DNA of 64,000 nucleotides from Sipunculus nudus (GCA_026874595.1 CM049306.1:14837019-14901018), one strand, 5' to 3'. Positions 12,639-25,690 are shown, numbered from the stretch's first letter. Numbers and translations are program-made. The notes: generated from the sequence alone by a model not told the origin.

Positions 12639-14025
12639 ACAAGGCCTACAGGTCTAATGTGAACCAGAACAATGGGATTACACTAGGTATAATGCTTCAA
12701 TGCTGGACCATTAGTTTTCAAGAATATATGTAACATGTATATGAACAATGCAAGTTCTTAACACTTTGAACAAGAAACAATTACACAAACATCACTGCTG
12801 AAATTCTGGCATGGGTGCACACAACACAAAAATGATTGTAGCTGGCTTCACAAGTCTTGTATACAACGAAGAGATATATACATATAACCAATGTCAGACA
12901 TATATGTCTAACCCCTCCTGCAAAATAAGCAGGGACATACACTGTGCAAAGATTATTGTAGATAGCGCCACAAGTCTTGACATGATAAAGCTACCCGATA
13001 TGTATAAATATGCCCAATTTTAGGCTGATGTATCAAATTCCTCTGTAGAAATAAGCAGGCGTATACACTGCAAAAGTCAATGTGGGGATTATTCTTGTAA
13101 AATATTTAACAAACTGGCTTCAGTGGCATCAGTCGAAAAAGGTTTCGCAGGTTTATAACTCATACAGGAAGATACAGCAAACTTGCTAAGTTCAGCTTCC
13201 CGTTACTCAGCCAAAAAGCACTGAACCAAAACCATTTGAACAAACTTGAATTATCAACATCTGAGGAAAATTAATGTGTGAGATTTAAGAATTTGGCCCA
13301 GTGGTTTTTTGATAAGAAGATTTTTGTAGCCACTGAGCTAAAATGGGCTGTTATGGCATATGACTAAATTCAGCTTCCCATAACTCGATCAGCCAAAAGT
13401 CACTGAACAGAGACCATTTGAACAAACTTCAGAAAGCACTACCCTAGGATCATTTCTGTGCGATATTAAACATTTTGGCCATATGGTTTTAGAGTGATAC
13501 AGGCACTGATGACCCCGTACAAAAAAGGCCGATGCAGGTGGCGCCACCATTACCTCAATTTCAGATATGACTCATGTGACTCACATTGGCATAAAATTTG
13601 GTGATGATAGCTGCAGCTGTTTCTGAGATTGAAATTTTAATATGCTTTCTGGACAGATGACAAAGTTCAACCTCCTGTAACTCGGCCAAAAATCTCAGAA
13701 CTGGAACCATTCGAACAAACTTGAGAGAGATTGTTCCAGGGATTGTTTCTGTGAAATATTGGACAATCTGGCTGGACAGTTTCGGAGGAAAAGATTTTAT
13801 AAACTTTTTTAGTTTCTTCCCTATAAAATCTAAGAAAATACAGTTAGAAAAAAATAAACAAAATCCGATAGAGTTTTTCAGATGACTAATTATTTGCCCA
13901 AAATTTGGTGATGCTAGCTAATGCCGTTTTTGAAATAGCTATGGTTAACATACAGACGAAGGACGACGCACAACATTTGACGGACGATGCCACACCATCA
14001 CATAAGCTCACAGGTTCGCTAAAAA
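12639..14025 (-). mobile_element. F2 HINE-like element without the nested F5
   Basis: It runs from ACAAGGCCTACAGGTC to CACAGGTTCGCTAAAAA. The body has the units GCTGGCTTCACAAGTCTTGTA and GCCCAATTTTAGGCTGATGT, then AACTCGGCCAAAAATCTC and GGTGGCGCCACC at about 13540. At about 12829 the sequence ACAAAAATGATTGTAGC is uninterrupted, giving the empty site for the F5 insertion in the copy at 26544. One of the simplest F2 copies and useful as a reference. Confidence 0.72.
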
Positions 14026-14026
14026 A

Positions 14027-17000
14027 ACAAGTGACCCATGGGTCATGATGCTCAGCCGACTGACATGTTGATAATATGTACTTGCACAGACAACTAATTA
14101 AGAAAGGTGGCATCATTGTTCATGTTTATTAGCTAAAGTTCATCAAGATCCATAAGGACAAAAATTTGAATACAACCAAACCAGCCTTTCATTAGAATTT
14201 ATGTGTATTTTGCATTTTTTCTTGGGTGCTCAAACATACCCCAAAACTCTGAGAATATAGGTCACTGTGACCCAATTTCAGGTTCTGGGGAAAACTTTTG
14301 AGGAAGTCTCAGGATGTCAAGTTAGAAGATATGGGCCCCATGGTTACGATTTGTGCCCTACTTTGGTATCAAATTTTCAGTTATTCTGGGGGGTACTTCA
14401 GAGCCCCATAGCTCGGACAATATGGGTGGAATAGACCTAATTTATGTTTTCAAGGCAACTTTTCATGGGCCTCCCAGCATGTCAAGAAAGAAGATTCTAG
14501 GTCTAGCCGTTACGATTTGTGCCCTGTTTATAGATGACTGCATCTTTTAAAATGTCTCAAAAATAGAGAAAAAATAGTAAACAAGGCCTACAGGCCTAAT
14601 GCGAACCTGTGCAAAGTTTGGGAGTATGAATGGAGGTTTATTTTTAAAATTTAATATTGATCCTTTTAAGTCCTGCATATCTACCTTAGTCAATCTGATT
14701 TCAGCAAAAATGGACATTTTGGACCTGCAAGTTTCAGACTAGGACATTTTAAAACTAGAATATGGGTAGTCAACAAGCTACTATGTGTATCCGCAGAAAT
14801 CAGAGTGGGATGGGTGAAGTGAGGCATGGATTAAGTGGCAAGGGGAATAGAGTGAGGTGTGTTGCATATTAGCATGGATGTCTGCAGCGTAAATGTGAAT
14901 GTAGGTGGTGCCACCTGTCATAAAATCGAGAAAATTGTCCAGGATGTATAAACCTGCAAAATTTCAGGTGGATAAGTCAAACCACTGCTGAGATATGAGT
15001 GATTTTATCCCAAGGCAGATGAACAGATGGACGGAGTTCATAAGTGGTTGCAGGTGGCGCCACCATTTTTAGTGTATGTTATAAAGCTATCAAAGGGCTA
15101 CATTTGTGCAAAATTTTTAGCCTAATCGGTCAAACGGTTGCCGAGAAATGCGGGTTTATGTGTGGAAACAGACGCACAAATGGACGCTGGGCAGCGAGGA
15201 AAGGTTCAGAGGTCAACCAAAAATGAGGGCGCAGCAGTTCACATGTGACCTGATGATAAACCCAATTTGCTTAAAATGAAAGCCAAGTTTTTTCAAACAG
15301 TTGAACGATATAGTTCCAATTATCTGGGAATTCTGCATCTAAACATTGTGTCTAGACGTCTAGACACATTGTATAGACACCCCCCAGAGCCAGGTCAGTT
15401 GCCATGGTGATGTCTGGACCCCACCTGTTTATACTGAGTGACCTCTTGACTTAGCTGCTGAAACTTAGCTGTTGTCAAATCTGTTTTCAAATACAGAAAG
15501 CCTTTTTCAATTGGCTACAATGTTTTTTTATAACTGTATTTACCCAATCTATTCTTATAAAACTGGCAGAACCCTACCTTAGAATAATTCTTGTAAAGTT
15601 TAAACCAATCAGCTTAATAGTTTCATTATAAATCAGTGTATAAGCTAGAAGAGTTTAAAATTACATTTGTAAAAAAAACACATCAATGTCGGTGGAGCCA
15701 CCAATACCTCAAAATCAGATATGACATATGTGACAAACATTGGTATAAAATTTGGTGATTAAAGCTCTAGCCGTTTCTGAGATTTTAATTTTAGTGTGCT
15801 TTTTTGGACAGATGACTAAGTTCAACCTCCTGTAACTTGGCCAAAAATCTCCGAACTGGAACCATTCAAACAAACTTGAGAGAGATTGTTCCAGGGATCA
15901 TTTCTGTGAAATATTGGACAAATTGACTGGACAGGTTCAGAGAAGAAGATTTTTAAAGGTTTTTAAGCTTTTTCTCTATAAAATCTAAATTAATGCAGAT
16001 ACCCAATTATAAGCTATAGGGTACCAAGTTTTACATGTGACTAATTCTTACATGTAATTTGGAGCTGCTAGCTCCGACGGTTTCTGACTTACAGCCATGG
16101 ACGGCGGAAAGCCAGCCCTAGACGGCGGACGGCTTACGGCTGACGCTGCGCCATCACATAAGCTCACAGGTTCGCTAAAAATAGAAAAAATACAGGTGGT
16201 GCCATCAGTCTGCAGAAACTGATGAAATACTCCATGATTAATATCCATGCAAAAAAAATGGTGATCAATGCATTAGTTGTTCAGATAATTGAGCTTTTGT
16301 ATCACATTTTTCATTATTCTGGGGGGTACTTCTGAGCCCCATAGCTTGAAATATATGGGTAACAGAGACCTAATTCCAGGTTTCCAAGAAGACTTTTTAT
16401 GGACCTCTCTGGATGTTTAGTGAGAAGATTCCTGGTCCAGGAGTTACAATTTCTGCCCTGTTGACAGATGACGGCATCTTTTAAGGTCTCAAAATAGAGG
16501 AAAAAAATCGTAAAAAATCGAAAAAAAATATAAGTGGTGCCACCAGTCTGCAGAAACTGATGAAACACTCCATGTTCAATATCCATGCAAAGAATCATGG
16601 TGATCAATGTATTAATTGTCATATTTAAGCTTTTGTATCAAATTTTTCATTATTCTTGGGGGTATTTCGGAGCCCCATAGCTTGAAGAATATGGGTAACA
16701 GAGACCTAATTCCAGGTTTCCAAGGAGATTTTTTATGGACCTCTCTGTATGTAAAGTGAGAAGATTTCAGGTCCAGTGGTTACAATTTGTACCCTGTTAA
16801 CAGATGAAGGCATCTTTTGAGGTCTCAAAAACAGAGAAACAAATCGTAAAAAATTGAAGGAAAAAAAAACAGGTGGCGCCACAATGCTGCAGGAACTAAT
16901 GAAACACACCATGATTAATATCCTTAAAAAGAATCATGGTGATCAATGCATTAGTTGTTCAGATACTTAGCTTTTGTATCACATTTTTCATTATTCTTTG

Positions 17001-17229
17001 AGGGTACTTCTGAGCCCTATAGCTGGAAGGATATGGTTAACAGAAACCTAATTTCAGGTTTCCAAGAAGACTTTTCATGGACCTCTCTGGATGTACAGTG
17101 AGAAGATTCCAGGTCCAGCGGTTACAATTTGTGCCTTGTTAACGAACAGACGGCCGGATGGCCAGCCAGGCGATGGGCAAAGAGTGATAGCTATAGCTCA
17201 GATGACTTACAGTCAGCTGAGCTAAAAAA
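14027..17229 (-). mobile_element. F1 HINE-like element interrupted by an F2 element
   Basis: The left end ACAAGTGACCCATGGGTCATG starts right at the A-run that closes the F2 copy at 12639-14025. The right end is GACTTACAGTCAGCTGAGCTAAAAAA at about 17202-17227. The core is units of about 340 bp that start GGTGGTGCCACCAGTCTGCAG (about 16195, 16532, 16872) and carry GGGGTACTTCTGAGCCCCATAG. Bases 14581-16181 are an F2 element inserted in a GTAAAAAATCG-like stretch of the core; the sequence on its two sides joins up as in the neighbouring unit. Confidence 0.7.
14581..16181 (-). mobile_element. F2 HINE-like element nested in F1
   Basis: The left end is ACAAGGCCTACAGGCC, then TAATGCGAACCTGTG, an intact subterminal motif. 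The right end is CTCACAGGTTCGCTAAAAA, an exact 11 bp inverse match (GCGAACCTGTG against CACAGGTTCGC). An F5-type end starts at 14754, and GGTGGCGCCACC lies at 15054. It resembles the copy at 3755-5885 through its length, including the TGTCTAGACGTCTAGACACA hairpin at about 15347-15366. Confidence 0.75.
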
Positions 17230-17620
17230 TAGAAAAATATTTGTTTAAATAAGAAAAATATGGATGGTGCTACCACTTTTCGGGAATTGACAAAACTAGC
17301 CATGGTCAATATTCCAGGCAAGATTCATGACAATCCATGCAATAATTATAAAGATATTGGGGGGTTTTTATTAATTTTGTTATTATTCTTGGGGTACTTT
17401 CAAGCCCCACAGCTGAAAGGATATAAGTGGCAGTTACCTCATGTTATGTTTCCAAGGAGATTTTTTAATGAGTTCCCTGGATATTTACTTAGAAGTTTCA
17501 AGGACCAGCAGTTTTGATTCGTTCCCTGCAAACCGATGACCGTTAGGCTGGACGGATGGACAGATGACAGAGAAAGTACCATTTTTATACTTCAGTTGAC
17601 ATTCAGTCAGCTGAGTTAAA
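17230..17620 (-). mobile_element. F1 fragment with right end
   Basis: One diverged core unit (GGATGGTGCTACCACTTTTCGG, GGGGTACTTTCAAGCCCCACAG), a GGACGGATGGACAGATGACAG tract and a worn end, CATTCAGTCAGCTGAGTTAAAAT. It abuts the right end of the previous F1, so it may be the outer part of an older copy. Confidence 0.55.
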
Positions 17621-19960
17621 ATAACTAGGTCTGGAGCACAGAGTGTACTAACATATTGTGAAAGTGATGAAACTAGACATAATACATAACTAACAAGAAG
17701 ACAAGCAGGCTTACAATAATTGGCAGAGAAATAAAAGGGATGTATTCTACTGTGGACATTCCTAAATGACTAAATTAAATCTTTTTCCCATTCAAAAAAG
17801 TTGCTCTAGGAATAGCTCTTTCTTTAATAATACCCTGAATATAAGCTTTCATTAATGCATGTAAATATGAAAATTATTCCACTCATGGAAAATAGGGTCT
17901 TACACCCTTGGTCTTGTCAGTTTGATCAATGATTAATCAATGAGTTGTGTTATAACATTTTTAAATATATATATACATCTGTGAACCATGAAAGTAAAAT
18001 AAAATGAGTGCTCTAAAAGCATTTACTCTTTCTAAGTCTGATGATTAAGCTAAATTCTTTATATGTGCAAGAAATGAAGTCAACATGTAGAAGTAATGTT
18101 TCTTATAACCATTGTAAACAAACCTTTTACCTAGAAATGAGATTTACACATATATGTGATGTACCTCTGAACATGTATGTTCATATGGCATCCTTACAAA
18201 CTAATAAACAGGTTTCTTGAAAATTTTACTTGCATTTGTAGGCCTTGAGATACTACAGAATCTCTGATGATAGTCATCCAGTTATTATTTTCCCCTCATT
18301 ATTGCCATGGACCTAGTATTACAGTATTGAATTAGATGACAAATATTCCTGAATGAGTCCCTTGTTCAACTGAAAATTGTTTCTTCAGGTTCAGGTACTA
18401 GAAGTAACTTTGTTTCTTTTTTGATAATTGCCCAAAAAGTCTATGTATGTAAACTTGTTTCAGGTTCAAATAACATACCAGAAAGCCTGTGCAAATATAC
18501 AGTGTAAACAATGCTGAAGCCTTCAAATAAGGTTAAAAGAGTGCCAGTGGTAACTGCTGTTACTATGTCCTTGACTTACAGAGACTCAAAGCTGCCATTT
18601 GTACCACAGAAATGAAAGAACCCTTAACAGGTAAACTCTTGCTTCTTTTGTACTGTTATAGGAAGTAAAGTGGCCATATCAAGGTTAATATTAAGGTCAA
18701 TTTAGTGCAAGATCTTGAAATGTGTTCTGGTTTAGCCATGCATATTTGAATATATTGGATGTAAATACTGTCACTGACTGTTGCTAAATATAAACAAACT
18801 ATAAATAAATCTGTTACATATGTGCTAGAAAAAAATATAAAATTTTACTGATTAATTTCTGAGAGAGCAGGCTTTTAAGTATTAAACAATGCATCAGGTA
18901 CTGGTCTCTAATAAACAGCCATCAGAAGGAAAACAATGGCAAAAAAATGTTTTCCTTGAGAAAATGTTCTGTTCTTTCTGAGGCAAAGGCATGATTACAA
19001 GTCTACAGGAGACAAGGATCCTGTAAACCAGCCAAGCATCAAGCCTTGTTCATTTACTGTTACTAGGGTATATCCCTAGGGAAGTCCCTTGTGCAAGATG
19101 TTCCTTTTATTGCATGTTCTCATCTTGGAAAACGCTCCACCATTTGGCCCATAAGTCTTGAGTGCTGTTTTGATGCTTCCCGACTGGTTATTAAAATAAA
19201 CTATCACCTGCTCCCCCTGGCTCTGTGTTTCTTACAAAAGGGACTCTAATATTCAGATGTGTAAACACCTTATCTTTGAGCAAGGCTCATTAATTCTTGA
19301 CATATATGTGATGGGTATTTATCATGTATGGTACACTGGGATCCTAGTTGTTAAATTACCACTGACACCACTGATAAAATATGAGACTTTGTTTTTCCGC
19401 AATGCATTTCTCAATACTGCACCAAAGGACTTTACTGGATCCTGTTTTTTGGGGAACAAGGGCAATCAGTGAGGTTGGAAGTCAACAGGTACGTTTGTTA
19501 TTCTGCCTGTACAAGTAAAATTCACCTGGCTTTTTCATATTACAAGTAAAAATGAGAAAAATGAAGTACAAAATAAATAGTGTTATGAGAGAATCTAGAG
19601 AATCAATATTCTCTCTTCATCTCCTGTCTTGTCATAAAAACAACTGAGTATATTAATGATAGGGTTATACTGAAAGGATGATCTGAATGTAATATCAGCA
19701 ACACCAGTATCAGAACCTATATGAAAGACATTTGGGTAAAGAAAGAGATCCTTCAACATTTCAGGAAAAGAATATTGATAGCTTTCTTGATACATTCTTT
19801 GATCCACAAGCTCAAATGATTTTCCAAGAAAGACATATTAAATGCATGGTACCGTAATGACTACTTGAATTCGTACAGGAAAAAATAATTATTTTCTCAG
19901 TGTGTGAATTATAATATGTAAAATATGAAAATTAGAATATTGTAGGAGCAAAGATCATCT
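17621..19960. other. Unique AT-rich DNA, nothing recognised
   Basis: No repeat termini, exons with consistent borders or RNA genes were found. Short ORFs at 19257-19472 and 19595-19807 carry no motif. Confidence 0.4.
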
Positions 19961-21620
19961 GACACCTAATAATCGGCGGTGGGCGTTAACAGGGGATGTA
20001 TGGCAACCCTCGTGTTAATTATTATTAAACACCAACACTTGTTCGGGTATATGTGGGTGCAGCTGATGACGAAAAAGATATCCATTATATCCCGTAACTG
20101 GCATTTTATAAACCGGTGTTTTATAAATATATATGATATACAGGGTTTTAGCCACGCTGGTCGGGGGTTACCGGGACAGCCTGTACTGCCGGCCGGAACA
20201 AACTAAACATTTGTAACCCACAGGCTGGCAAAAAAGATCATAAAGATCGTAAAAAAAATCCAGCTACCGGCAATGGAACTTCAGTAATTATTTACCCCAA
20301 ACTGTTAAATTTGTACCTCATTAGTACAATTTGTTAACAAATTTATTTGATCACGGCTATGGTGCAAACAAAATTGACAGGAGTCACTGATCACCTTAAT
20401 AATACAAATCAAATAAATTATTGGTAAACAAACAAGCAACCATCTTCAAAGGGTTTCACAGTTTGGACATGAAAGGAAGACATCATTAGCCAGGGGTCTC
20501 TCACGGCGTACATGGGTGCGTAGCATCATTAGCAGTAAGAAAATGGGCTATTGTTTTGTAATAATTCATGGCAATATTTAATTCATTTATGAACATTATT
20601 TGTATGGATTTCAGAATACGCCCTAAAAAAATGGTAATGGTGATTTTCTCAGGGCGTTAATGAAATTTATTCGTGGTGCCACCTGGCGGCAAGTGAACTT
20701 ATTACAGCCGTGAATATGTAATCTCACCAGATTTATTTATATATTTCAATAAATTAAATGTTTATTTTTCCCGTTTGGTAATTTCAGAGGAAAGAAATAA
20801 ATTAAAAATATATGTTTATCATATTTCTAAACTGTGACGGGGGAATAACATAAAAGGGGAAAAATTGACAGGTTTGAACCAAGGGATCAAGGTTAACAAT
20901 TTAACAGTTCATGCGCCTCTAACCAAATGGCCACAGTTGCCAACGCGAGATAAGGTAGTTTTATTTGGGAGATTCTTATAAGATTCATACAGCGGGGGAA
21001 AAAAATAAATGATTTCACGGACATTTCCGGGATTTATCAAATAAAAACTCTTTAAGACAGCGGTATATCCTTTGTAGCTGCGGTTCAAAGCACTAACGAT
21101 CTCCATTTAACCTTTGATGTCTTGTAGCACCAGGTCATGCCAGTGATCAGTGGTCCATGGAGATTTGTCTCAAGTGGATTGCTAGTATATGATCATCAGC
21201 TAATGTGATTTTTGTCCCACTGACAAATCCTTCTTATTCTATTATTAAGTAAACAAAATATTATCGATTAAAACACATCTTTTTACCTTGAGTTCTTTTG
21301 TTCAAATCACATTCATGTTGTAACAAGTCTGAAGCAAAGACGGCCCAGCGGTATCAGTTAAGTGACAGTTTTTCCTATTTACTTGAAGTCGCAAATCTGA
21401 TAAAATTGTTCCGATAAGTTACCATGTTACTGCCACGCACTAGGACATAAAGATGTGTTGTTATCAGATGAACAGCGTCGACATTTGATTCATCTCCGCA
21501 TGCAAAGCCGTTTTAATCATAGCAACAATTATGGTTCATACGGACCGCCGGTGGTCACCGGCAATAGCAATAGCTAATATGGCACCGTATGTTGGTGTAC
21601 GAATTCATATATGTATTATA
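19961..21620. other. CpG-richer unique stretch with a GCCGGTG hairpin
   Basis: CpG is visibly commoner here than in the flanks (for example ATCGGCGGTGGGCG, CTGGTCGGGGGTTACCGG, CTGCCGGCCGG). A hairpin, GCCGGTG-GT-CACCGGC, lies at 21547-21562. No exon or core promoter could be fixed. It may be a less methylated regulatory stretch or a younger insertion; neither is shown. Confidence 0.3.
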
Positions 21621-23396
21621 GAAAAATATGTTTCAGGAAATTTATAGTGTGCGAACTAATGAAGGAAACGAACTGATGTAGACATTACAGTAATCAACAT
21701 ATGGATGTTAGAATAGAATATAATATGTAGGCATACATAAAAAGCTGCAGTGCTGAGCTATCAGTTTCTTCCCAAAGGTTGACAAATAGTCAATAGTCTG
21801 CAGCAGCAAGTGTCATTAGGGCCACCAGTGATACATTAAGCTACTGTTACTTAACTGAGGTACTTTAATTAATCCTAATCAGATCAACCAACTTTACCAG
21901 ACACCAGATATATATATTTGTGATCAAGACTGTATGTCACATAAATCCATGGAATCAAGATTGTTTGTTTTACATATTTATCCACATGGACATCTGCAAC
22001 ATATTTATTTGACAAATGACCTCAAACAGTTAGTCTTACTAAGGATTCTGTGACTGTTGGATTGTGTAGACCAATACTTATGTCCTTTCATGACACCAGA
22101 TATGGGCAAGGACACAGGTGTAAAGGAAATTTGTCTTGGGAAACCTGCTTGAGGGAAAACAGACTGGAGAGTATAAATTTAACAAACGTGACAAACATGC
22201 AAACAAGATACGATGTAAATACAACACAAAAATTCTTAACTGTTTAATTTGATCACTGTATCTGACATATTTCTAGTGGCATTTTGTTTTATTGAAAAAA
22301 AGCTTGGTACACTGTTTAAAGCTGATGCATTCTACCTTAAATTCTCTATACCAGTCTATAACAATCCTCTTTTCTTAAAACTACAATAGTGTAAAGGAAC
22401 TATATTGACTACAGACCATTCCCCCCCTCCCCCCCCCCCCAATTAATGTTACTCAGACCAATATCCTCTGGACAAATGTTCCCAGTATTGTTATTGCAGT
22501 TCCTTTAAAGAATGTTCACTGGACACATGTTCCCAGGGAAACTTGTTCCTAAATCTCATGAAGGCAATTTGTTTGTACTAAGATATGCATGTTTAATTAG
22601 AGAAAGTTTGTGAGATTGTCTTTTTAAGAGATATTTCAAGTAAGCAGAGATTATCATATAGGTAATTTAAATACAAGGTCAAGCCAGCCAAGCAGCTGCT
22701 CACAAAAAGTAATTTGGGTTATAAAAAAATTATAAAAAAATGCCTGCACTGTGAAAGTCACGCAAAGAATCTAAATAGACACTGAGTGAAAACTCTGGAC
22801 AACATCAACTGTGATATAGGAGATTCCAGGCAGATAACCTGGAGCTCAAGAATTTGGTTCAATACTTCTTCCATCTGTTGTAAGGTGTGTTCATAAAAGA
22901 GGAAAGGACAAATTCCAGACTCTCTTTATTACTAACATGCTGCTTTCAATTAAATTAATCAAATACAGGATTTGGTGCTCAAGACTCATCATTAAGATGC
23001 CGGAAAAATTCTTCTCCATTAATGATCCCTAATAAAACCATTTATTTTTGGATGTGTGTGTGTGTGTGGGGGGGGGGGTTCTATATAAAAATATATGACT
23101 TCCCTATTCCGTTGTTAAATGAAAGATTAAAAGTAATGCTTTTAAACATTAAACATATTTGCAAATACCCACTATATATTTACAATGTATATAAAAAGAT
23201 AACAAATGTGAAATGTTGAAATGAAAATGTTATCAGTGTTTAAAAAAGTCTTATAAATCATTATAATTTAATTTTCTAGATTTTGCCAGCTGTAATAATT
23301 CAACATTTATTGAATTAGATACCACAGATTAATAAATGGTCCATTCTAATACACCTGTCCACCTGTTTTGTATTATATTTTTTTAAAATAAATATA
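21621..23396. other. Unique DNA with simple repeats
   Basis: It contains a C7-T-C12 tract at 22421-22440, a (GT)n run at about 23053-23068 and a G11 run up to 23078. No gene or repeat terminus was seen. Confidence 0.4.
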
Positions 23397-24618
23397 CAGT
23401 GGAACCCCACAATTACAACCACCCTGGGGACTGAGCAAAGTGGTCGTAATTTGGGGGTGGTCGTATTTGTGAAACTCTTACCGTGGTTGCATATAACACA
23501 CTGATATTTAATGTGTATCAGAGTATATCTATTGCATATCTTTAATGTGAATTATAATAAAATATTTTACTTAGCGAAGGACCCTTATTATGAAGGTTTT
23601 TTGTGTGTGTAGCTGAACATATTTATTCATGATGAAAATTAATATACATGTACACATACGTAGTGACTGACGATTAACAAATAATAACACTAAGGTGATA
23701 CGATTACAACCTACTGAATGCATATTGAACATAATACGTGGCTGTCATATATTTAGCCTTCTGCTTTAGTAAATATTGCGTGCACTTGAGTTTTCCCGAC
23801 GCTAAACTGCTGAGCCATTTGGTGCTGACTGCACATGGTGTTGCTGCTTTGATTAACGCCACTTATTCCTTCAAGGAGAGCTCTTTCAGAGGCATGGTTG
23901 CCTAACAGCAAGCAAATTAAATGCAAACTTAACCAGTAGAGAAATAAACTGACAATGACCTATCAGAAAAGGCAAGTTAATGTGAGGGATTTTCCTCCCA
24001 TGCAAGCTTTATTTATACATTTAACTGACTGCTCAATACTCAGTGTCAGTAAGGTATGAACACATTTAGGATTAACTAGGTCATTAATTTTACCAATAAG
24101 GATCGAACAATATGTGATGAGTTGAAATATTAAGCCCGCAACCCCACACTTAGGGTAGCTGTAATACAGGTGATCACTGAGGGGGAATTAGCATCTGACC
24201 CAAGGTCAGACCGGCTCATTAAGTAATCAGGCTGATGGTTACCCTCTTTGATCTATAACCTGCACCTCAACGAGTCTCAGCGAAGACACCGAGTCGGGAA
24301 GATATGCGGGACCAGATGAACACTCGGGTTAAGAAACCTTGTTACCCGCTTTGATCTTTCTTTTAGGCGCCTGTGACAAGACGCAGCCATTGACTCGTGA
24401 CAAATGTTGTTTCAGTACTTCTCGGCAGTGGTCGCATTAGCGGGGTCGCATTAGCGCTGGGGCCAGGAAATCTGGTCATAATTCTGAATTCAGGGGTGGT
24501 CCTAATTTTTTAGTCATTTTTAAACATAAATAAACTAAAAAAATTCGGGACCAAGCAAAATGGTCGTAATTATGGGGTGGTCGCAATTGTGGGATGGTCG
24601 CAAGGCGGGGTTCCACTG
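23397..24618. mobile_element. Decayed pogo/Tigger-like transposon with TA target duplication
   Basis: The left terminus is CAGTGGAACCCCACAATTAC; the right terminus is GCGGGGTTCCACTG. Both are flanked by TA (23395-23396 and 24619-24620). Subterminal GTCGTAATT and GGGGTGGTCG phrases repeat at both ends. Known: CAGTGGAACC-type ends with TA duplication are typical of pogo/Tigger-class Tc1-mariner elements. The 1222 bp length is too short for a full transposase, and the N-terminal DNA-binding relic at 23755-23899 supports the class. Internally deleted and inactive. Confidence 0.72.
23755..23899 (-). pseudogene. Relic of a pogo/Tigger transposase N-terminal helix-turn-helix
   Basis: The minus strand reads MPLKELSLKE, then a stop, then VALIKAA in one frame. 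After a shift it reads QMAQQFSVGKTQVHAIFTKAE followed by a stop. The pattern LTLKE-x-VxLI and MAxQFxVGKTQVxxI matches the CENP-B/pogo N-terminal DNA-binding domain. At least one stop and one frameshift break it. It lies inside the terminal-repeat element at 23397-24618, which fits its origin. Confidence 0.6.
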
Positions 24619-25277
24619 TAGTTTAGAAAGTTTGAAGCAGCAGATGGGAGGGGAGGAAAAAGGGTAATTTTTGGCACAATAGCCCAATAAAATGAACATA
24701 ATTACTTAATTGGTCTTTTAATTACAGCACTCATTCTTCCAAAGTACCTTTTTAAAATGTAACTAGAAAACTGACAGGTCAGGAAGGGCCCCGCAAATGA
24801 TGCATTCATTATTAATTGAAGTACTGTGAATTTGGTGTACTTTGGTAGCATGGGCTGATAAAGTGATATTTGAAAATTAAGAACCTGTAAAGAACAACAT
24901 GAATAAACTGGATGAAAAGATATGGTAAAGTGAAGTTGTTCAAAGCTATCAAAATAATGATATAAAAAAACTGCATGCATTTTTAGTGTCTGTATTTGTG
25001 TATTACCTGTGCCAATTATTCTTGGTTGAAGTCTTGGCTGAGCTGTGTCAAATATTTTTCCAGTATTTGTATGTTAAATTGGCCTTATTATATGTGAGGC
25101 ATGAGTCTGTACATGAACCTTGTAGTATAGAGAGAGTCAGCTGCTGGTTAGTAGTGATACAATGGTCATTCTCTTGAACTGAAATTCAGCTGTTCTTGGG
25201 CTTGGGTCTACAGATGCGCTGTGTTGTGTAGAATGGCTATATACATATGAATATCAATGTAAATTTGTTGATGGTCA
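24619..25277. other. Unique DNA, possible 3' UTR of the minus-strand gene
   Basis: It lies directly downstream of the candidate stop codon at 25278-25280. No clear minus-strand AATAAA was seen. Nothing else was recognised. Confidence 0.3.
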
Positions 25278-25415
25278 CTATAATAGGTCCAAATTCCTTG
25301 AGATGTTGGAAGTGGAGATAGATTTGTCCAAACATGGTCTAAATGATAGCCACTGTGGTGCTTGGGCAAGTGTATCCTTTTCTGGGGAATCTTCAAATTG
25401 TCTGTTCAAAATATG
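25278..25415 (-). CDS. Candidate terminal coding exon with stop codon (exon E)
   Basis: Seen: on the minus strand ACATTTTCACAG precedes 45 codons and a TAG stop at 25278-25280. The frame starts HILNRQFEDSPEKDTLAQAP and ends ISRNLDLL. It begins in phase 0, as exon D requires. The peptide is Ser-rich and polar, like a disordered tail. Another minus-strand frame over the same bases also begins with a Met and gives 62 residues; the splice-phase fit favours the frame given here. I saw no clear AATAAA on the minus strand within 600 bp downstream, so the 3' UTR end is undefined. An alternative is that this is a chance open segment and the real last exon lies elsewhere in the intron after exon D or left of here. 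Confidence 0.45.
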   Translation of the reverse strand, partial: HILNRQFEDSPEKDTLAQAPQWLSFRPCLDKSISTSNISRNLDLL

Positions 25416-25690
25416 CTGTGAAAATGTTATGCCGCTGTACACGAGTGACTCGAAAAATATTCATCCATTTCTTGTCTGCTGAAGGAGACACCAGCAACTG
25501 AACACCAAACTGTGTAATATTTTTTTTTTCCTTCTGACCCAAATATCAATAAGCTTCTCCCTTAAGCCATTGGTGATACAAATTATGTTTGAATCCTATC
25601 CATCATATGTTAGGGGAGTTATTATGCAGAAACAAATTTGATTGTTCATCAAATTCTTTGCAAGTTATAGCATAATATTAACATCATTTG
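25416..25690. other. Intronic unique DNA
   Basis: Immediately upstream (in gene sense) of exon E. No feature beyond the splice acceptor at its edge. Confidence 0.35.

Noticed and set aside
24200-24360. GC-richer segment inside the pogo-like element that might be an RNA gene
   Set aside because: I could not fold a tRNA cloverleaf or find A/B boxes in the right spacing.
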